From contig CM076847.1 of assembly GCA_039519185.1 (NCBI GenBank), forward strand, positions 73,419,247 through 73,483,246: a stretch of DNA of 64,000 nt, given 5' to 3'. The translations under genes were made by a program, and so were the position numbers. How positions within the stretch are numbered: position 1 is the first letter of the stretch; each line of letters opens with the position of its first letter. Of this stretch, positions 39,401-45,220 are shown one piece after another. This DNA is from Astragalus membranaceus. Its lineage: Eukaryota > Streptophyta > Magnoliopsida > Fabales > Fabaceae. Under the pieces are notes generated by a model that worked only from the letters and a program-made list of their open reading frames with translations, did not search any database and had not been told where the DNA came from.

Positions 39401-42400
39401 ACAGCGCTTCAACCTGTGTTTTACCTCCTAACCCGTTTTGCATAATTGTGGGCTTCGCGGGTCAGTTCGTTATTTATCAGGCCCATATGTTAAAAAACCC
39501 TAATATTTATGCAACTATTAGTTACTTTGTAACTTGTTTTTTTTACTTTAGTTACTCAGTAAAGTAAAAACCCTAATTTAAAGAAAAAAAAGAGACGTTT
39601 CTCTCAGTTTAACGCAACGCTGAATAGGAAGCTCTTCCTCTCTCTGCGCTGAACCTTCTTCCTCCTTGCGTTGCGACCTACAGACTACTACTTCTTCATC
39701 TGCTTCTTCCTCCTCTGTGTTGAGAACCTTCTTCCTCCTCTGCGCTGAACCTCCTTCCTCCCTGTTTTTTCTTTTGTTTCTATTTGTATCTCTATCATTG
39801 TTTTATTTTTTTCCTATTTAGAATCTGTGACAATATGTTCTATGAATATGATGAGGATGAAATTAAAGAGGATGAAGAAGACATCATATATATATATATG
39901 AATATATATATGCACATTTATATAAGTTTGTAAAATATGTAGACTCTTACGAACCGTGTTACGACTCTACGAGTTACGATTCTTAGATCCCCTCCCGAGT
40001 TTAGGTAGAAACTCGAATTTAACTACCTTGCATAGTACTTTAAAAAAAAACCAATGTAGAATTCAACAAACTTTTCTAAAGATACACTTCATATTTATTG
40101 AGCCTTTTAGAAACCCAAGACAACTATTAACTCTTTTATTTGGATTTCAATATTCCCAAGACAACTACAAAGAGGGTATTTTAGTACTTAGCTTGCAAAA
40201 ATTAATTGCACCTTAATTTGTGTGTAACAAGCCAAAAGTACCAAAGATCAGGAGCGGATGGAGTAACTATAATGATATGCAAATGGAAGTGGATTAGGAG
40301 AGTATATTTGCCATATTGTTCAAGGATAGTGTGATTCCTCTTGGAAACTCAACAATACATTAATATTCAAGAGAGATAATTAATTTTGGTGTAAGTGCTT
40401 ATTAAAAACTTAATTGTAATTCTTTATTGATTAATTAAGGGTATTGTTGAAAAAAATAGTTAAAATAGCATTGGGGGTTGTAAAACATCAAAAGTTGTGG
40501 AACAAAATTTAGAGGCTAAAACATCAAAAGAAAAGGAACGGAGGGAGTAATATATAATCAAGAACATGCATACTTCCATATCAAAATAACATGTCAATGA
40601 TCATATTATTTTAAATAACTAGTCAATAATGACATAAAATTAATATGCACGAATAAGAAGCAAGGTTACAAAGATAAAGGCCACTTCTGGAGAATCACGG
40701 CATAAGCAAAGAAAAGCCATATCTCGTTAGCAGATAATCCCCCAGCCTAGGATCAGTAAGAAACAATTTATCCCAAATAGCATAGCATTGCGGATGGCCA
40801 GAAAAATGCTAGAGCGGCATAGCAAATTTTTTAATGGCCGCTATCTGAAATTATTCCGGCCTAACTGTTCAACTCTCCTTGACTAACTTTTAATTTTTGT
40901 TTTTGTTTCTATTTCTACTAGCATACATTCTCCATTCTTTCCATTTTGTCTCATTATTTTAGTCCCTTCCCTTACAACATTTCCATGTCAGCATATCACA
41001 TGTTTGTAACCATGCTTCCAAGATTTAATATTTGAAATCATGAAAAAACAGAATCAAAGAGTAGAATAGATAATCATCTCACTCATACAAGTAATAAAAG
41101 GTTGAAAACTATGTAGGATCGAGCAAGAAAACCATCAAGAGAAACCAATACTAATATAATGGAAATCAGTTCAAATTATAATAACATACTCTTCAACCAC
41201 GAGTGCTTCCTCTGCAACTTGTTGATCAAGGATTTCCTGCATTTCAACAACCCTAGAAAAGAAAAACACAAAAAAAGCAAGACTGTGTTAACTTTAGAAA
41301 AAGCATAGATCCCTGTAGCATATTTAGAGTTCGAACAACCCAACCTATCATCTAAAGATAGATAGGATGAAAGGAATAAGAAATGAAAAGAAAGTGAAAT
41401 TACCGTAAAGCACGAACCAAAGTCTGTGGACTGCAAAGACAACGGATAAGAAATAACTAAATAAATAAATGAATAAGTAAATAAAGGAATAGAATAATTT
41501 ACGATCAAAGCATATAACTTCATGCTCAACAATGCAGCGCATCCAAAAAATGACACAAACCTTTCTTTAGAGAGTTTATAGAAATTGGAAATGTGTCCCC
41601 AGAGTGTGTTCTCAAAGGTCTCCCAGGCTCGATCCAGGTCATCAAAATAGTGGCTAAGAGAAACGCAAAAAGTTAGAGAAAATATGAAAATTTGCTTTGA
41701 ACATTGTGAATATAATAATGATTACAAGGGTGTAATTTCATTAACAATCTAATTGAGTTGAACTAATGCTGAAATTGAAACAATCTAAGGTAGTAGACTC
41801 GAACTGAACTACTATTTGAATTGATACATCAACAGAGAAATATGACATTGAAATACAATGAACAGATTATCAAATATTTGTGACATTCTCAATAGTCTAA
41901 TTGAATTCAAGGCTACTTCCACACATATACTTAGGGCCTGTTTCATTGACTTATTTGAGCATAAGTTTTGTGAGACTCTTTAGAAAAACTTATTAAAACA
42001 GCTAATGAAATTGTTCATAACTTGTACTCAGCTTATTTTCATGTTCTTCAAGATAGCTTATAAAAACAGCTTATAGCTTATACGAAAACAATTTAATTTT
42101 ATTTTTATCTTTTGCTACAGAAATACTTTATACAAGTGTTTATCATGATGAGAGCTTGTGATATAAACTACAAATAAGTTGTTTATCCAAATAGGACCTT
42201 AAATCTTTCTTAATCTATGAATGTGACGGTGCAAGTTAAGAAAACACGGACCTACTTCGAACATCTTTCTCCTTGTGAAATCTTCGCTCCTTGTCCAGAA
42301 TTGTTAACCTCTGTAAAACAAAGAAAAGTTAAAATGGAAAATAATGTTTCAATGAAATACATTTTGAGAATATCAGACCAACCTAACCTCGTAAGTTTTG

Positions 42401-42492
42401 ACAATGTCTACGTCATTGCTTACAGAATCGCTGAGAACCTTTGCTGTCACAACAGATACAAGCGCTCGAGGCCTTCCAATTGTATACGCCAT
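9439..42492 (-). CDS. SEC6: Divergent SEC6-like exocyst subunit gene, 15 exons, 3' part outside
   Basis: Exons (minus strand, 5' to 3'): 42388-42492, 42252-42310, 41561-41653, 41404-41430, 41190-41252, 36518-36656, 36328-36369, 31263-31318, 28340-28448, 25919-26059, 25633-25815, 25331-25414, 25163-25249, 13869-13913, 9439-9517. Each intron has GT...AG ends and all phases agree, giving 437 codons without a stop. Translated segments follow plant SEC6 in order ([70 protein letters not shown]). SEC6 is a core subunit of the exocyst, which tethers secretory vesicles at the plasma membrane. Oddities: the upstream ATG falls well inside the usual SEC6 N-terminal region, the RRFALAAAGS-like stretch is shortened, and several conserved residues differ. 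C-terminal exons (WCEGQVTEYL onward) are not in the window. It could be a functional truncated paralogue or a young pseudogene; intact splicing phases favour the former. Confidence 0.8.
9937..11470 (+). pseudogene. Heavily degraded copia pol relic
   Basis: Recognisable islands occur in order on the plus strand: an integrase C-terminal phrase (HNLAPGFDNL, near 9970, partly repeated at 10078), a Pro-rich linker into SYHRLSPMHFAYLSS (about 10529), a reverse transcriptase core (NGVMNAFLHEDLE about 11030; RKALYRLKQ about 11100), IDDIIIIGGN (about 11249) and LACKPKRVPF (about 11382). Frames shift repeatedly and stops are frequent. It sits in the intron between SEC6-like exons 14 and 15 on the opposite strand. 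Confidence 0.65.
11520..12090. other. Intronic AT-rich DNA, no feature seen
   Basis: No coding similarity, terminal repeats or structured RNA were noticed. It lies between the copia relic and the 3' tail of the RTE LINE, inside a SEC6-like intron. Confidence 0.4.
12121..12311. repeat. Tandem duplication of a ~96-bp LINE 3' segment
   Basis: 12121-12216 and 12217-12311 carry nearly identical text beginning 'tatcccagtaactaaagttg' and ending '...ctctagatctt'. The differences seen are single-base changes. It lies at the 3' end of the RTE LINE. Confidence 0.8.
12360..12563. repeat. (CT)n microsatellite expansion inside LINE ORF
   Basis: A pure CT tract of about 68 bases (12361-12428) is followed by imperfect CT/CCCT tracts to about 12563, with a further CT tract at 12630-12672. 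A roughly 70-bp LINE segment is duplicated around it (about 12562-12632 and 12674-12742). On the LINE coding strand the tract encodes alternating Arg-Glu, apparently grown from an RERVGVAP-type codon run. Confidence 0.85.
13869..13913 (-). CDS. SEC6: SEC6-like exon 14
   Basis: Acceptor TCACAG|GTTAATTTTG and donor GTTAAG|GTATGG. It encodes VNFVDTCTGFLEVVK (SEC6: VNFEDTCKGFLEVAK). The 45-bp exon lies about 110 bp downstream, in the gene's sense, of the copia E2 insertion, so the 11.2-kb intron between exons 13 and 14 is almost entirely retrotransposon. Confidence 0.8.
14024..14175 (+). repeat. 5' LTR of copia E2 (probable)
   Basis: It begins TGTCGAGATGTG and aligns through most of its length with 24545-24697. 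No convincing tRNA primer site follows its inner end, so sequence next to it has been rearranged or the end is misplaced. Confidence 0.55.
14176..15247. other. E2 leader / unassigned 1.1 kb
   Basis: A GC-richer start (to about 14520) gives way to AT-rich DNA. Short frames of 62-85 codons occur but resemble nothing known. It is longer than a normal copia leader and lacks a primer site, so it may contain a further insertion whose ends I could not find. Confidence 0.4.
15248..16981 (+). pseudogene. E2 gag, protease and integrase start (broken)
   Basis: Gag begins near 15248 (MSSGSLSKETNKSG). Its second half is readable at 15596-16003 (DVIHNLATLQM, LDNVCMINVLHGLH, Arg/Gly-rich FAGRGGRGHGRGGG), followed by a zinc-knuckle relic (CTYCKRFDHTEYKCYS, with a stop just before it). 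Protease is DSRASDHVTGNPSLLSK at 16270, where the usual D-T-G triad reads D-S-R. Integrase begins with CESCHLGKHVRSSFPSS and SRCTWIYLLKDISE. Several frame changes are present. E3 inserted directly after FFSEI. Confidence 0.75.
16982..17249 (-). repeat. 3' LTR of E3 (268 bp)
   Basis: Contains three tandem copies of a 30-bp unit 'tgttggcctttcatattc...' where the other LTR has two, which with a 1-bp difference accounts for the 29-bp length difference. Confidence 0.9.
17263..21833 (-). pseudogene. E3 gag-pol polyprotein, multiple lesions
   Basis: The start ATG at 21833 gives MASSSTNLPSLKPFKSFQ; the gag core is 21072-21800 (LQQVEPVLRAHKL, RSITEFFVRLKTI). A TGA at 21072 interrupts before the Arg/Gly-rich stretch and zinc knuckle CQVCSRFGHDASVC. 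A 212-bp tandem duplication (20351-20779) duplicates the protease start and shifts the frame. The protease motif reads DIAASHHMSG instead of D-T/S-G-A. Then come HHCC (WHNRLGHPN...CVACC), integrase (HHQNGVIERKHRH), RT (IDINNAFLNGFLEEEVYM, TLVYVDDIIITGSS) and, after a frameshift near 17965, RNase H (CDADWASDIDDRRSTSG). Another frameshift lies near 19828. The copy cannot make a full polyprotein. Confidence 0.85.
20351..20779. repeat. 212/217-bp tandem duplication in E3
   Basis: Units 20351-20562 and 20563-20779 both run from 'ctaatagagtgaatc' to 'gaggcaccacag'. The second has five extra bases ('catag'). The unit is not a multiple of three, so the duplication breaks the reading frame. Confidence 0.85.
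22033..22047 (-). promoter_or_regulatory. Primer-binding site of E3
   Basis: TGGTATCAGTAAGCC directly inside the LTR end. The first nine bases match the plant initiator-Met tRNA primer site. Confidence 0.8.
22048..22286 (-). repeat. 5' LTR of E3 (239 bp)
   Basis: Pairs with 16982-17249 and has two rather than three copies of the 30-bp unit. It ends with CTATCA against the primer site on the element strand. Confidence 0.9.
22292..24537 (+). pseudogene. E2 integrase C-terminus, RT and RNase H (broken)
   Basis: Resumes E2 after the E3 insertion with MVDNGVIHQSSCPHTPQQNG. About 25 integrase residues around the catalytic Asp (compare TLRSDNAKEY in E1) are missing at the junction, a deletion independent of E3. 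RT motifs include YQLDIKNAFLHGDLEE (about 23317) and HVDDIVIYR-type sequence near 23574; RNase H has AESSVEARYRAMTLT and DNQAALHIASNPVIHERTKH (24094-24537). Stops and frameshifts occur at about 22743, 23035, 23370, 23600 and 23950. A short direct repeat ('catggctaactcaaatattg') is at about 24016-24065. Confidence 0.8.
24545..24697 (+). repeat. 3' LTR of copia E2
   Basis: Starts TGTTGAGATATGC just after the purine run 'cttgaggggaag' and ends near 'accaaaaccca'. It matches 14024-14175. The sequence 'gattc' occurs before the 5' copy and 10 bp beyond this end, but the fit is not good enough to call a target duplication. Confidence 0.65.
25163..26059 (-). CDS. SEC6: SEC6-like exons 10-13
   Basis: Four exons with short introns: 25919-26059 (VTGWVIEYQKNLIWLGVDES..., 47 codons), 25633-25815 (KWYLNILEADKTQPP...[14 protein letters not shown], 61 codons), 25331-25414 ([19 protein letters not shown], 28 codons) and 25163-25249 ([17 protein letters not shown], 29 codons). 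All are whole-codon exons in phase 0 with GT donors and AG acceptors. This is the most conserved block and the firmest basis for the SEC6 assignment. Confidence 0.88.
26592..26853. mobile_element. Mariner/Stowaway-like MITE
   Basis: A 262-bp element bounded by TA, with terminal inverted repeats TACTCCCTCTGTC... on the left and, by reverse complement of the right end, TACTCTCTCTGTCCCATTTT. It is inserted in the LTR region of a copia relic in a SEC6-like intron. Confidence 0.75.
26854..27965 (-). pseudogene. Copia RT-RNase H relic with 3' LTR start
   Basis: Minus-strand islands: RT phrase FDEKNAFLHGELEKEIYM (about 27905-27960), KKGIFISQQKYITNLMQETGK and LVGKLIYL (27653-27880), and RNase H phrase DNKSAISVTHNPVQHDRTKH (about 27215-27300). 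A polypurine tract (minus GTTTGAGGGAGAG, 27047-27059) precedes an LTR start TGTTGTAAATAATG at 27046. The LTR continues downward and was hit by the MITE at 26592-26853; its far end was not resolved. Gag, protease and integrase are missing. Confidence 0.7.
28340..28448 (-). CDS. SEC6: SEC6-like exon 9
   Basis: Acceptor GGCAG|ATATAAG and donor TTAAAG|GTATTT. The exon completes an Arg codon and encodes [19 protein letters not shown] then SLLSQRANDLANIEILK, very close to SEC6 ([27 protein letters not shown]). Confidence 0.85.
28767..29355 (+). repeat. Probable copia LTR with 140-bp tandem duplication
   Basis: A purine tract CTTCAGGGGAAC (28755-28766) precedes TGTTGAGGGCAGAG, and the block ends near CTCTCA. 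Units 28861-29000 and 29001-29140 are near-identical direct repeats beginning 'ttatgacttccaagttac'. No coding region adjoins it and no second LTR was found, so it may be a remnant 3' LTR. Confidence 0.5.
29356..30185. other. Unassigned intronic DNA
   Basis: Contains C/T-rich leader-like sequence (about 29640-29960) and ends in 'accgctacgctccgctatccgg', a phrase resembling ends of plant hAT-like elements. I could not pair the ends. A 69-codon frame at 29594 has no recognisable product. Confidence 0.35.
30186..31060 (+). pseudogene. Copia RT-RNase H relic, sense-opposite to SEC6-like gene
   Basis: Plus-strand islands in order: GDLKEE-type start (30200), VYVDDIVIT (30307), QSKICISISQRKYALNI (about 30430), IGMLDCKPIE (30490), TMIRPDIALLVSSVSQFLNS (about 30612) and a trailing RNase H segment with KLLQELKFCEIGH (about 30950). 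Many stops and frame changes are present. No LTR was identified beside it. Confidence 0.65.
31263..31318 (-). CDS. SEC6: SEC6-like exon 8
   Basis: Acceptor TACAG|ATTGTAG and donor CCAAG|GTTTTT. It encodes IVEELKDIYDYVAPYFPP plus two bases of an Arg codon (SEC6: IGEELGDIYDYVAPCFPPR). Confidence 0.85.
31319..32519. other. Intronic DNA with LTR-like segment
   Basis: No exon was found. About 32105-32420 looks like a copia LTR and leader (repeated 'taactaac', then 'ctctataaaactc' and CT-rich leader) preceding a gag relic, but the boundaries are not clear. Confidence 0.35.
32520..32842 (+). pseudogene. Copia gag relic
   Basis: Reads WKLWEKLHNNFNTHYKG, LHTELRNFKIEGSF, then after a frame change KALVDSLCSIRGLASPQEQL and LREEYDFVINLEDLEGLIQE. 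This is the UBN2-type copia gag pattern. It is broken by a stop and a frameshift, and nothing of pol follows clearly. Confidence 0.6.
32843..33836. other. Intronic DNA, no gene recognised
   Basis: Overlapping short frames at 32997-33264 on both strands show no family motif. No repeats with paired ends were seen. Confidence 0.35.
34379..34606 (+). pseudogene. N-terminal exon remnant of hAT-type transposase
   Basis: MLPRKQPSGHLKWKRKKQ... then SQKGALDKNFIKHPA resembles the N-terminus of plant TTF/ZMYM-type hAT transposases, which start with a basic P-R-K-x-P-S-G segment and an S-Q-K-G-A-L-D-K phrase. The zinc finger, catalytic and dimerisation domains are absent. Confidence 0.55.
34736..35012 (+). 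mobile_element. Solo copia LTR with TSD CTGAA
   Basis: A 277-bp block TGTAAGAGTCTAGG...GAATTTACA, flanked by CTGAA at 34731-34735 and 35013-35017. Its start and internal 'gtgcacac' and 'aaaatgaaatattct' match the E4 LTR at 8511-8772. No internal region is present, which indicates LTR-LTR recombination after insertion into the hAT element. Confidence 0.88.
35225..35762 (+). pseudogene. L1-like LINE 3' relic (RNase H, poly-A)
   Basis: Starts around LNVDGATKGSLGELVSVGFF and ends with FREANRIADGLANLGCDP followed by a stop and an A-rich tail (35750-35762). This is the RVT_3-type RNase H at the 3' end of plant L1-like LINEs. The middle has a frame change. Confidence 0.6.
36328..36656 (-). CDS. SEC6: SEC6-like exons 6-7
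   Basis: Exon 6, 36518-36656: acceptor CACAG|GAAATC, donor AATGAG|GTAGGT, encoding KSIIAMASSDNITLQKLKVL and GKGYEDKCQEQIIKTVQGRF. Exon 7, 36328-36369: acceptor GTCAG|CTTGTG, donor GCCCGA|GTGGTG, encoding LVLEDLKAALEEAR. The variable linker of SEC6 (Ser/Asn-rich in other plants) is much shortened here, going straight from [12 protein letters not shown] to this segment. Confidence 0.85.
36800..37230 (+). mobile_element. Copia 5' remnant: LTR end, primer site, gag start
   Basis: An LTR-like block ending TCTTTCA at 37100 is followed directly by TGGTACCAAGAGC (37101-37113), close to the initiator-Met primer site, then a leader and ATG at 37129 (MAPTTMGTERREKNQ). Similarity to gag stops within about 100 bp. 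The left LTR boundary was not found. Confidence 0.5.
37250..37563. other. Possible further LTR fragment
   Basis: TGTTGAACATGTG near 37250 and a downstream 'ccaatctctcgatcattt' stretch have the look of a copia LTR, but no primer site, tract or partner copy was identified. Confidence 0.25.
37564..38367. mobile_element. Non-autonomous TIR transposon (probable)
   Basis: The left end CAGTGTTATTAAACCCGG and the reverse complement of the right end, CATAGTTATTAAAACCGACCC, are imperfect inverted repeats. Repeated 'gacccg' phrases occur inside both ends and the centre is AT-rich with (TA)n. A near-duplicate CTTCATAC/CTTCACAC overlaps the boundaries but is not exact. Confidence 0.5.
38553..39095 (+). 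pseudogene. LINE RNase H domain, open frame, poly-A tail
   Basis: An uninterrupted frame encodes an RVT_3-type RNase H: KCNVDAALFDDGKFGVGICI, HPQEAEALGLLIAINWL, IELDCKAIVDGI and RRQANCVAHTLARASRD, containing the expected acidic residues. The stop at 39093-39095 is followed by 'tttgtcaaaaaaataaat', a LINE-style tail. It has no start of its own and no reverse transcriptase, so it is a 5'-truncated LINE insertion, although the domain itself is unbroken. Confidence 0.7.
39196..40263. mobile_element. Inner mariner/Stowaway-like element
   Basis: The left end CTCCCTCCGTTCCTGATC followed by 'tttgatacttttggc' is mirrored by the right end 'gccaaaagtaccaaagatc' then 'aggagcggatggag', each bounded by TA. 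It is nested in the outer element with the same terminal family (TACTCCCTCCGT) but a different subterminal sequence. Confidence 0.8.
39259..40030. mobile_element. hAT-like element, 17-bp perfect TIRs, TSD CATAGTAC
   Basis: CAAGGTAGTTAAATTCG (39259-39275) and its exact reverse complement (40014-40030) bound the element. The 8-bp duplication CATAGTAC lies at 39251-39258 and 40031-40038. It is 772 bp with no transposase. A 96-codon frame at 39277 shows no known motif. Confidence 0.88.
40548..41189. other. Intronic DNA, no feature seen
   Basis: Intron between the outer MITE and SEC6-like exon 5. It is AT-rich with no repeats or frames of note. Confidence 0.4.
41190..42492 (-). CDS. SEC6: SEC6-like exons 1-5
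   Basis: 42388-42492 (ATG at 42492; MAYTIGRPRALVSVVTA then SDSVSNDVDIVKTYE), 42252-42310 (RLTILDKERRFHKEKDVRS), 41561-41653 (HYFDDLDRAWETFENTLWGH), 41404-41430 (SPQTLVRALR) and 41190-41252 ([21 protein letters not shown]). Phases join without a gap. The first residues do not match SEC6, and homology begins about at SDSVSND...TYERL, so roughly the first 150 residues of a normal SEC6 are missing upstream. An acceptor-like CCCAG|GGTCC lies about 30 bp before the ATG, compatible with a 5' UTR intron. Confidence 0.8.
41933..42194. mobile_element. MITE in SEC6-like intron 2
   Basis: The left end GGGCCTGTTTCATTGACTTAT and the reverse complement of the right end, AGGTCCTATTTGGATAAAC, form imperfect inverted repeats of the hAT-like type common in plants. 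It sits between exons 2 and 3. No exact target duplication was seen. Confidence 0.5.
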
Positions 42493-43518
42493 AATAGTCA
42501 AAGCAGTGGAGGATCTAGGACCCTGGGTCGGGGGTGCATACAATTTTAAATGTTAAGATCCTAAAACTATAATATATCTAATTAAATAAAATTTTCTATG
42601 CTTGATTCAACTCCTTGAATCGATACAAAATCAGACAGTTAGATTTGAAACTAAAATTGTAAGGACAGCAACAAGATGTACACTTTGATCATTTCAACCA
42701 GACAAGTTTGCACAAGAACCTCAAAATCAAACAACACATTTCATATAAATGAAAAGTCATGAACAAAAACATAGCATGCTCATGTCATAATAAATAGCAT
42801 GCTCATGTCATAATTTGGAGTATACTCTCACTTTATTTTGAGTTAACTGAACAACAAATTTAGAAGAAAAAAAATTACAAAATAACTTATATAAAATATC
42901 TATAATTAAATGGCCATACGATTATGCAATGAATTCGTGGGTTCGAATTCCTTAGGCTCTGAAATTTTAGTTTTACATACATATTAAAATTAAAAAAACA
43001 GAAATATGTTTATCTTTGCGGGGATTTGAACAGAAGTCCAACAGTATCAATTAGTCAAGAGCTTACCACTGCATCAACTTACAAATAACAATAGTGATAG
43101 AAATAAAATATATAAACTGGAAATACACATATATTGATTATTAATATTTTATTTTATAGTTTAAATTTTATAAATTATAAATATTGTCCATGTGAAATTC
43201 TATTTTATTTTTGAAATTTTATAAAGCCTATAATTTCTATCATACTCCCTCACTTTAAAAGATTTTAATTTCTTTTAATATTTCTCAATTTTAGGCCTGC
43301 TAGTCCTGAGTTAGTAGTTACTGCCGCTGTAGCCCCGCTGTTCTACACCACCGGTTCCAAATAAATCATTATAAAATCAAGCAAATATGAAATCAGTTTG
43401 AAATTTAGGGAACAGTGCAAAATAAGAAGCGGTTTAAAACACATTAGGCAGAAAGGTTTAAACCACAGAAAATTTGCAAAACACATCAGAAATTGCTAAA
43501 TAAAAGTATACAACATAC
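42493..43518. other. Upstream intron or flank, no gene recognised
   Basis: AT-rich, with scattered phrases resembling degraded transposon ends near 42510-42545 and 43290-43360. If the GC-rich block upstream is the promoter and first exon, this would be a 5' UTR intron. Confidence 0.35.
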
Positions 43519-43980
43519 TCAAGTTAGAGGTGGTGAGCGACGGAAGGTTGAATTCGTGCGTCTAGGTCTTGTCGTGAGCGGACAGAGCGGTGGACGGTGG
43601 CGTGAGTGCGTCGCCGGTGGGAGAGCTCCTTGCGGTGCGCGTCGCCGTCGTGTGCCTACATTGCAGCGATGGTGGAGAGAGAGGTTCGTGCGACAGTGAT
43701 GGTGAAGGGATCTCCGTCTGAGTCCGTGCGACAGCGACGGTGGGAGACAAACAGAGAGTGAGAGCCTGAGAAGAAGTCTCGAGAGAGACTGAGATGAGAG
43801 TGAGAGGATTTTCGAGAGAGAGGGAGGGGGAGGGGGGATTAGGAAGTGTGAGTCGCTCGAGAGAGTCAAGGAAAGAACTAGGAACGAATCACTGTGCTGT
43901 GCGTGCCGTGGGGAAAATGGATCCTCGACAGCGAACAATATCTACAGCAGTCTCTACTGCATCGATTGATAGCGTCTAAT
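43519..43980 (-). promoter_or_regulatory. GC-rich, CT-tract-rich candidate promoter / 5' leader
   Basis: This block is strikingly GC- and CpG-richer than its surroundings. On the minus strand it has long CTCTC tracts typical of plant 5' leaders, and a donor-like TTGA|GTATGTTG at its downstream edge. Low-complexity open frames on the minus strand have no domain. Its position about 1 kb upstream of the SEC6-like ATG suggests a first non-coding exon of that gene. This is inference; it could serve a gene on the other strand. Confidence 0.4.
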
Positions 43981-44244
43981 TAAATGAACGATCGAGATCG
44001 GGATTTTCTGGTTTTTTTTTCACACGGGTTTTTTTGGTCTAGGCAAAAAAACCTGAATATAAAAAGGCCATACATGCTCAAAGTTAGAAAATTCCAAAAA
44101 TACCCTCACAGGCTTTTCGAGGATTTGAAAATCCAAATGTCGTTTACTTCATTTGAGAGCCAAGTGTTAATTGCTTTGAACGTCACCCCCACACAACTCC
44201 ACCCAAATAGTTGGGGTTTTATCTGAGGATTTGAAATACTATGT

Positions 44245-44911
44245 TGGGCTCTGAAGTTGGATCCCAAAGTGGCGGTGTTCTTCGCTTTTTATCGTACAAA
44301 AGGAGAGGGACTAGGTAAATGGATATCTTTTAGTAATCATGCAAAGAGGAGACTTCTGACTCCTTTCACCACCTCCTACAAAGAGTTCAAAGTCTGATTT
44401 TTTCGTGTTCGTGGGAATGCTTCTTACCCCGAACTATTAATTGGCGCGAAGGGGGCTTGCCGCTTCCCTCTGTACTGGCAAAGCGAGCCTTTCGCAATTA
44501 CAGGGGTCGTGGAGAAAGAACTGCCCCAACGGTATAAGGAGGTTACTGAACTCCTTTCTGGATTCACCCCTATGAGTTGCAAAGAACTTATCGACATGAA
44601 GAATGATGAGGAGGGCTTGCTTCAGTTTCTAAGTAAGTCGTGATGTGTAGCTTTTCTGTAATATTTTACGACAACCACTAACCTTAAGTTTGTTATTTAC
44701 AGGTCGGATGGGTCCTATCAAAGAGAGAGATATGAAGAGTTACTTGAAGAAAGCTCAAGAAAAATTGGCTCAAGAGAAGTTGGCTGCTAAGAACGATGCT
44801 GGCGAGGAAGATCCACATGCTGGTTTGGTGAGAACAAAGAAGACCACAGGATGTGTATTGATGGAAGGCAACGTACTCAGCAAGCATATTCCTGTTGTTC
44901 CCAAAAGTTGA
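44245..44911 (+). pseudogene. Putative gypsy-type transposon domain fragment, one intron
   Basis: Exon 44245-44632 reads LDPKVAVFFAFYRTKGEGLG, ...FRVRGNASYPELLIGAKGAC and RFPLYWQSEPFAITGVVEKE, resembling the 'putative gypsy type transposon' (Transposase_28-like) domain of plant genomes. A GTAAGT...TTTACAG intron (44633-44702) joins in frame to GRMGPIKERDMKSYLKKAQ (44703-44911), a Lys/Glu-rich helix. A TGA at 44395-44397 breaks the domain before FFRVRG. The family's function is unknown. It lies directly upstream of Athila element A and may be host sequence or part of an older element. Confidence 0.55.
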
Positions 44912-45129
44912 GAGTTCGGGAGCGCCAAGGCAGGAAAGAACTTGAGTCTGTTGATAACGCTATTAATATAGAGTTATTTATGCTTTCAAATCTAAATTAT
45001 TATGAGAAGCTGAGTAATTATGTGGTGTCAAATAATCAAACACAAAAGAAAATCCACATCTTTAATTTTAGAACTCATCATCATTTCATCATTGAATTAT
45101 ATGATTTGTGGTATTTTATGTGTTTGTTC

Positions 45130-45187
45130 AATTGTTGCAGCAATTACTGCCCCTACAATAAGCTCAGCAGTCATTGCTCCAGCAATG
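45130..45187. repeat. A-type palindromes (two copies)
   Basis: AATTGTTGCAGCAATT at 45130-45145 (one mismatch in the arms) and CATTGCTCCAGCAATG at 45172-45187 (7-bp perfect arms). A third, CATTGCTGGAGCAATG, is at 45671-45686 inside the gag of element A. They have the same general design as the palindromes of elements B and C but a different sequence. Confidence 0.6.
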
Positions 45188-45220
45188 GAGATTCCAGCAG
45201 AGACAGGAGCATTGCACCTG

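Larger units (their letters stand above)
38471..40547. mobile_element. Outer mariner/Stowaway-like element
   Basis: Long inverted repeats: the left reads CTCCCTCCGTTCTTTTTC then 'ttttgatgttttagc', and the right end is its near-perfect reverse complement ('gctaaaacatcaaaag' then 'aaaaggaacggagggag'), both bounded by TA. It holds a LINE RNase H insert and a second mariner-like element that itself carries a hAT-like element. It lies in the intron between SEC6-like exons 5 and 6. Confidence 0.8.

Noticed and set aside
9439..42492. SEC6-like exons as a processed or dead pseudogene
   Set aside because: Introns are present, all 15 exon phases join and no stop occurs in 437 codons. A very recent pseudogene cannot be excluded.
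43519..43938. 139-codon minus-strand frame (Ser/Arg/Pro-rich)
   Set aside because: Low complexity from a GC- and CT-rich leader-like block; no domain, and competing frames are equally long.
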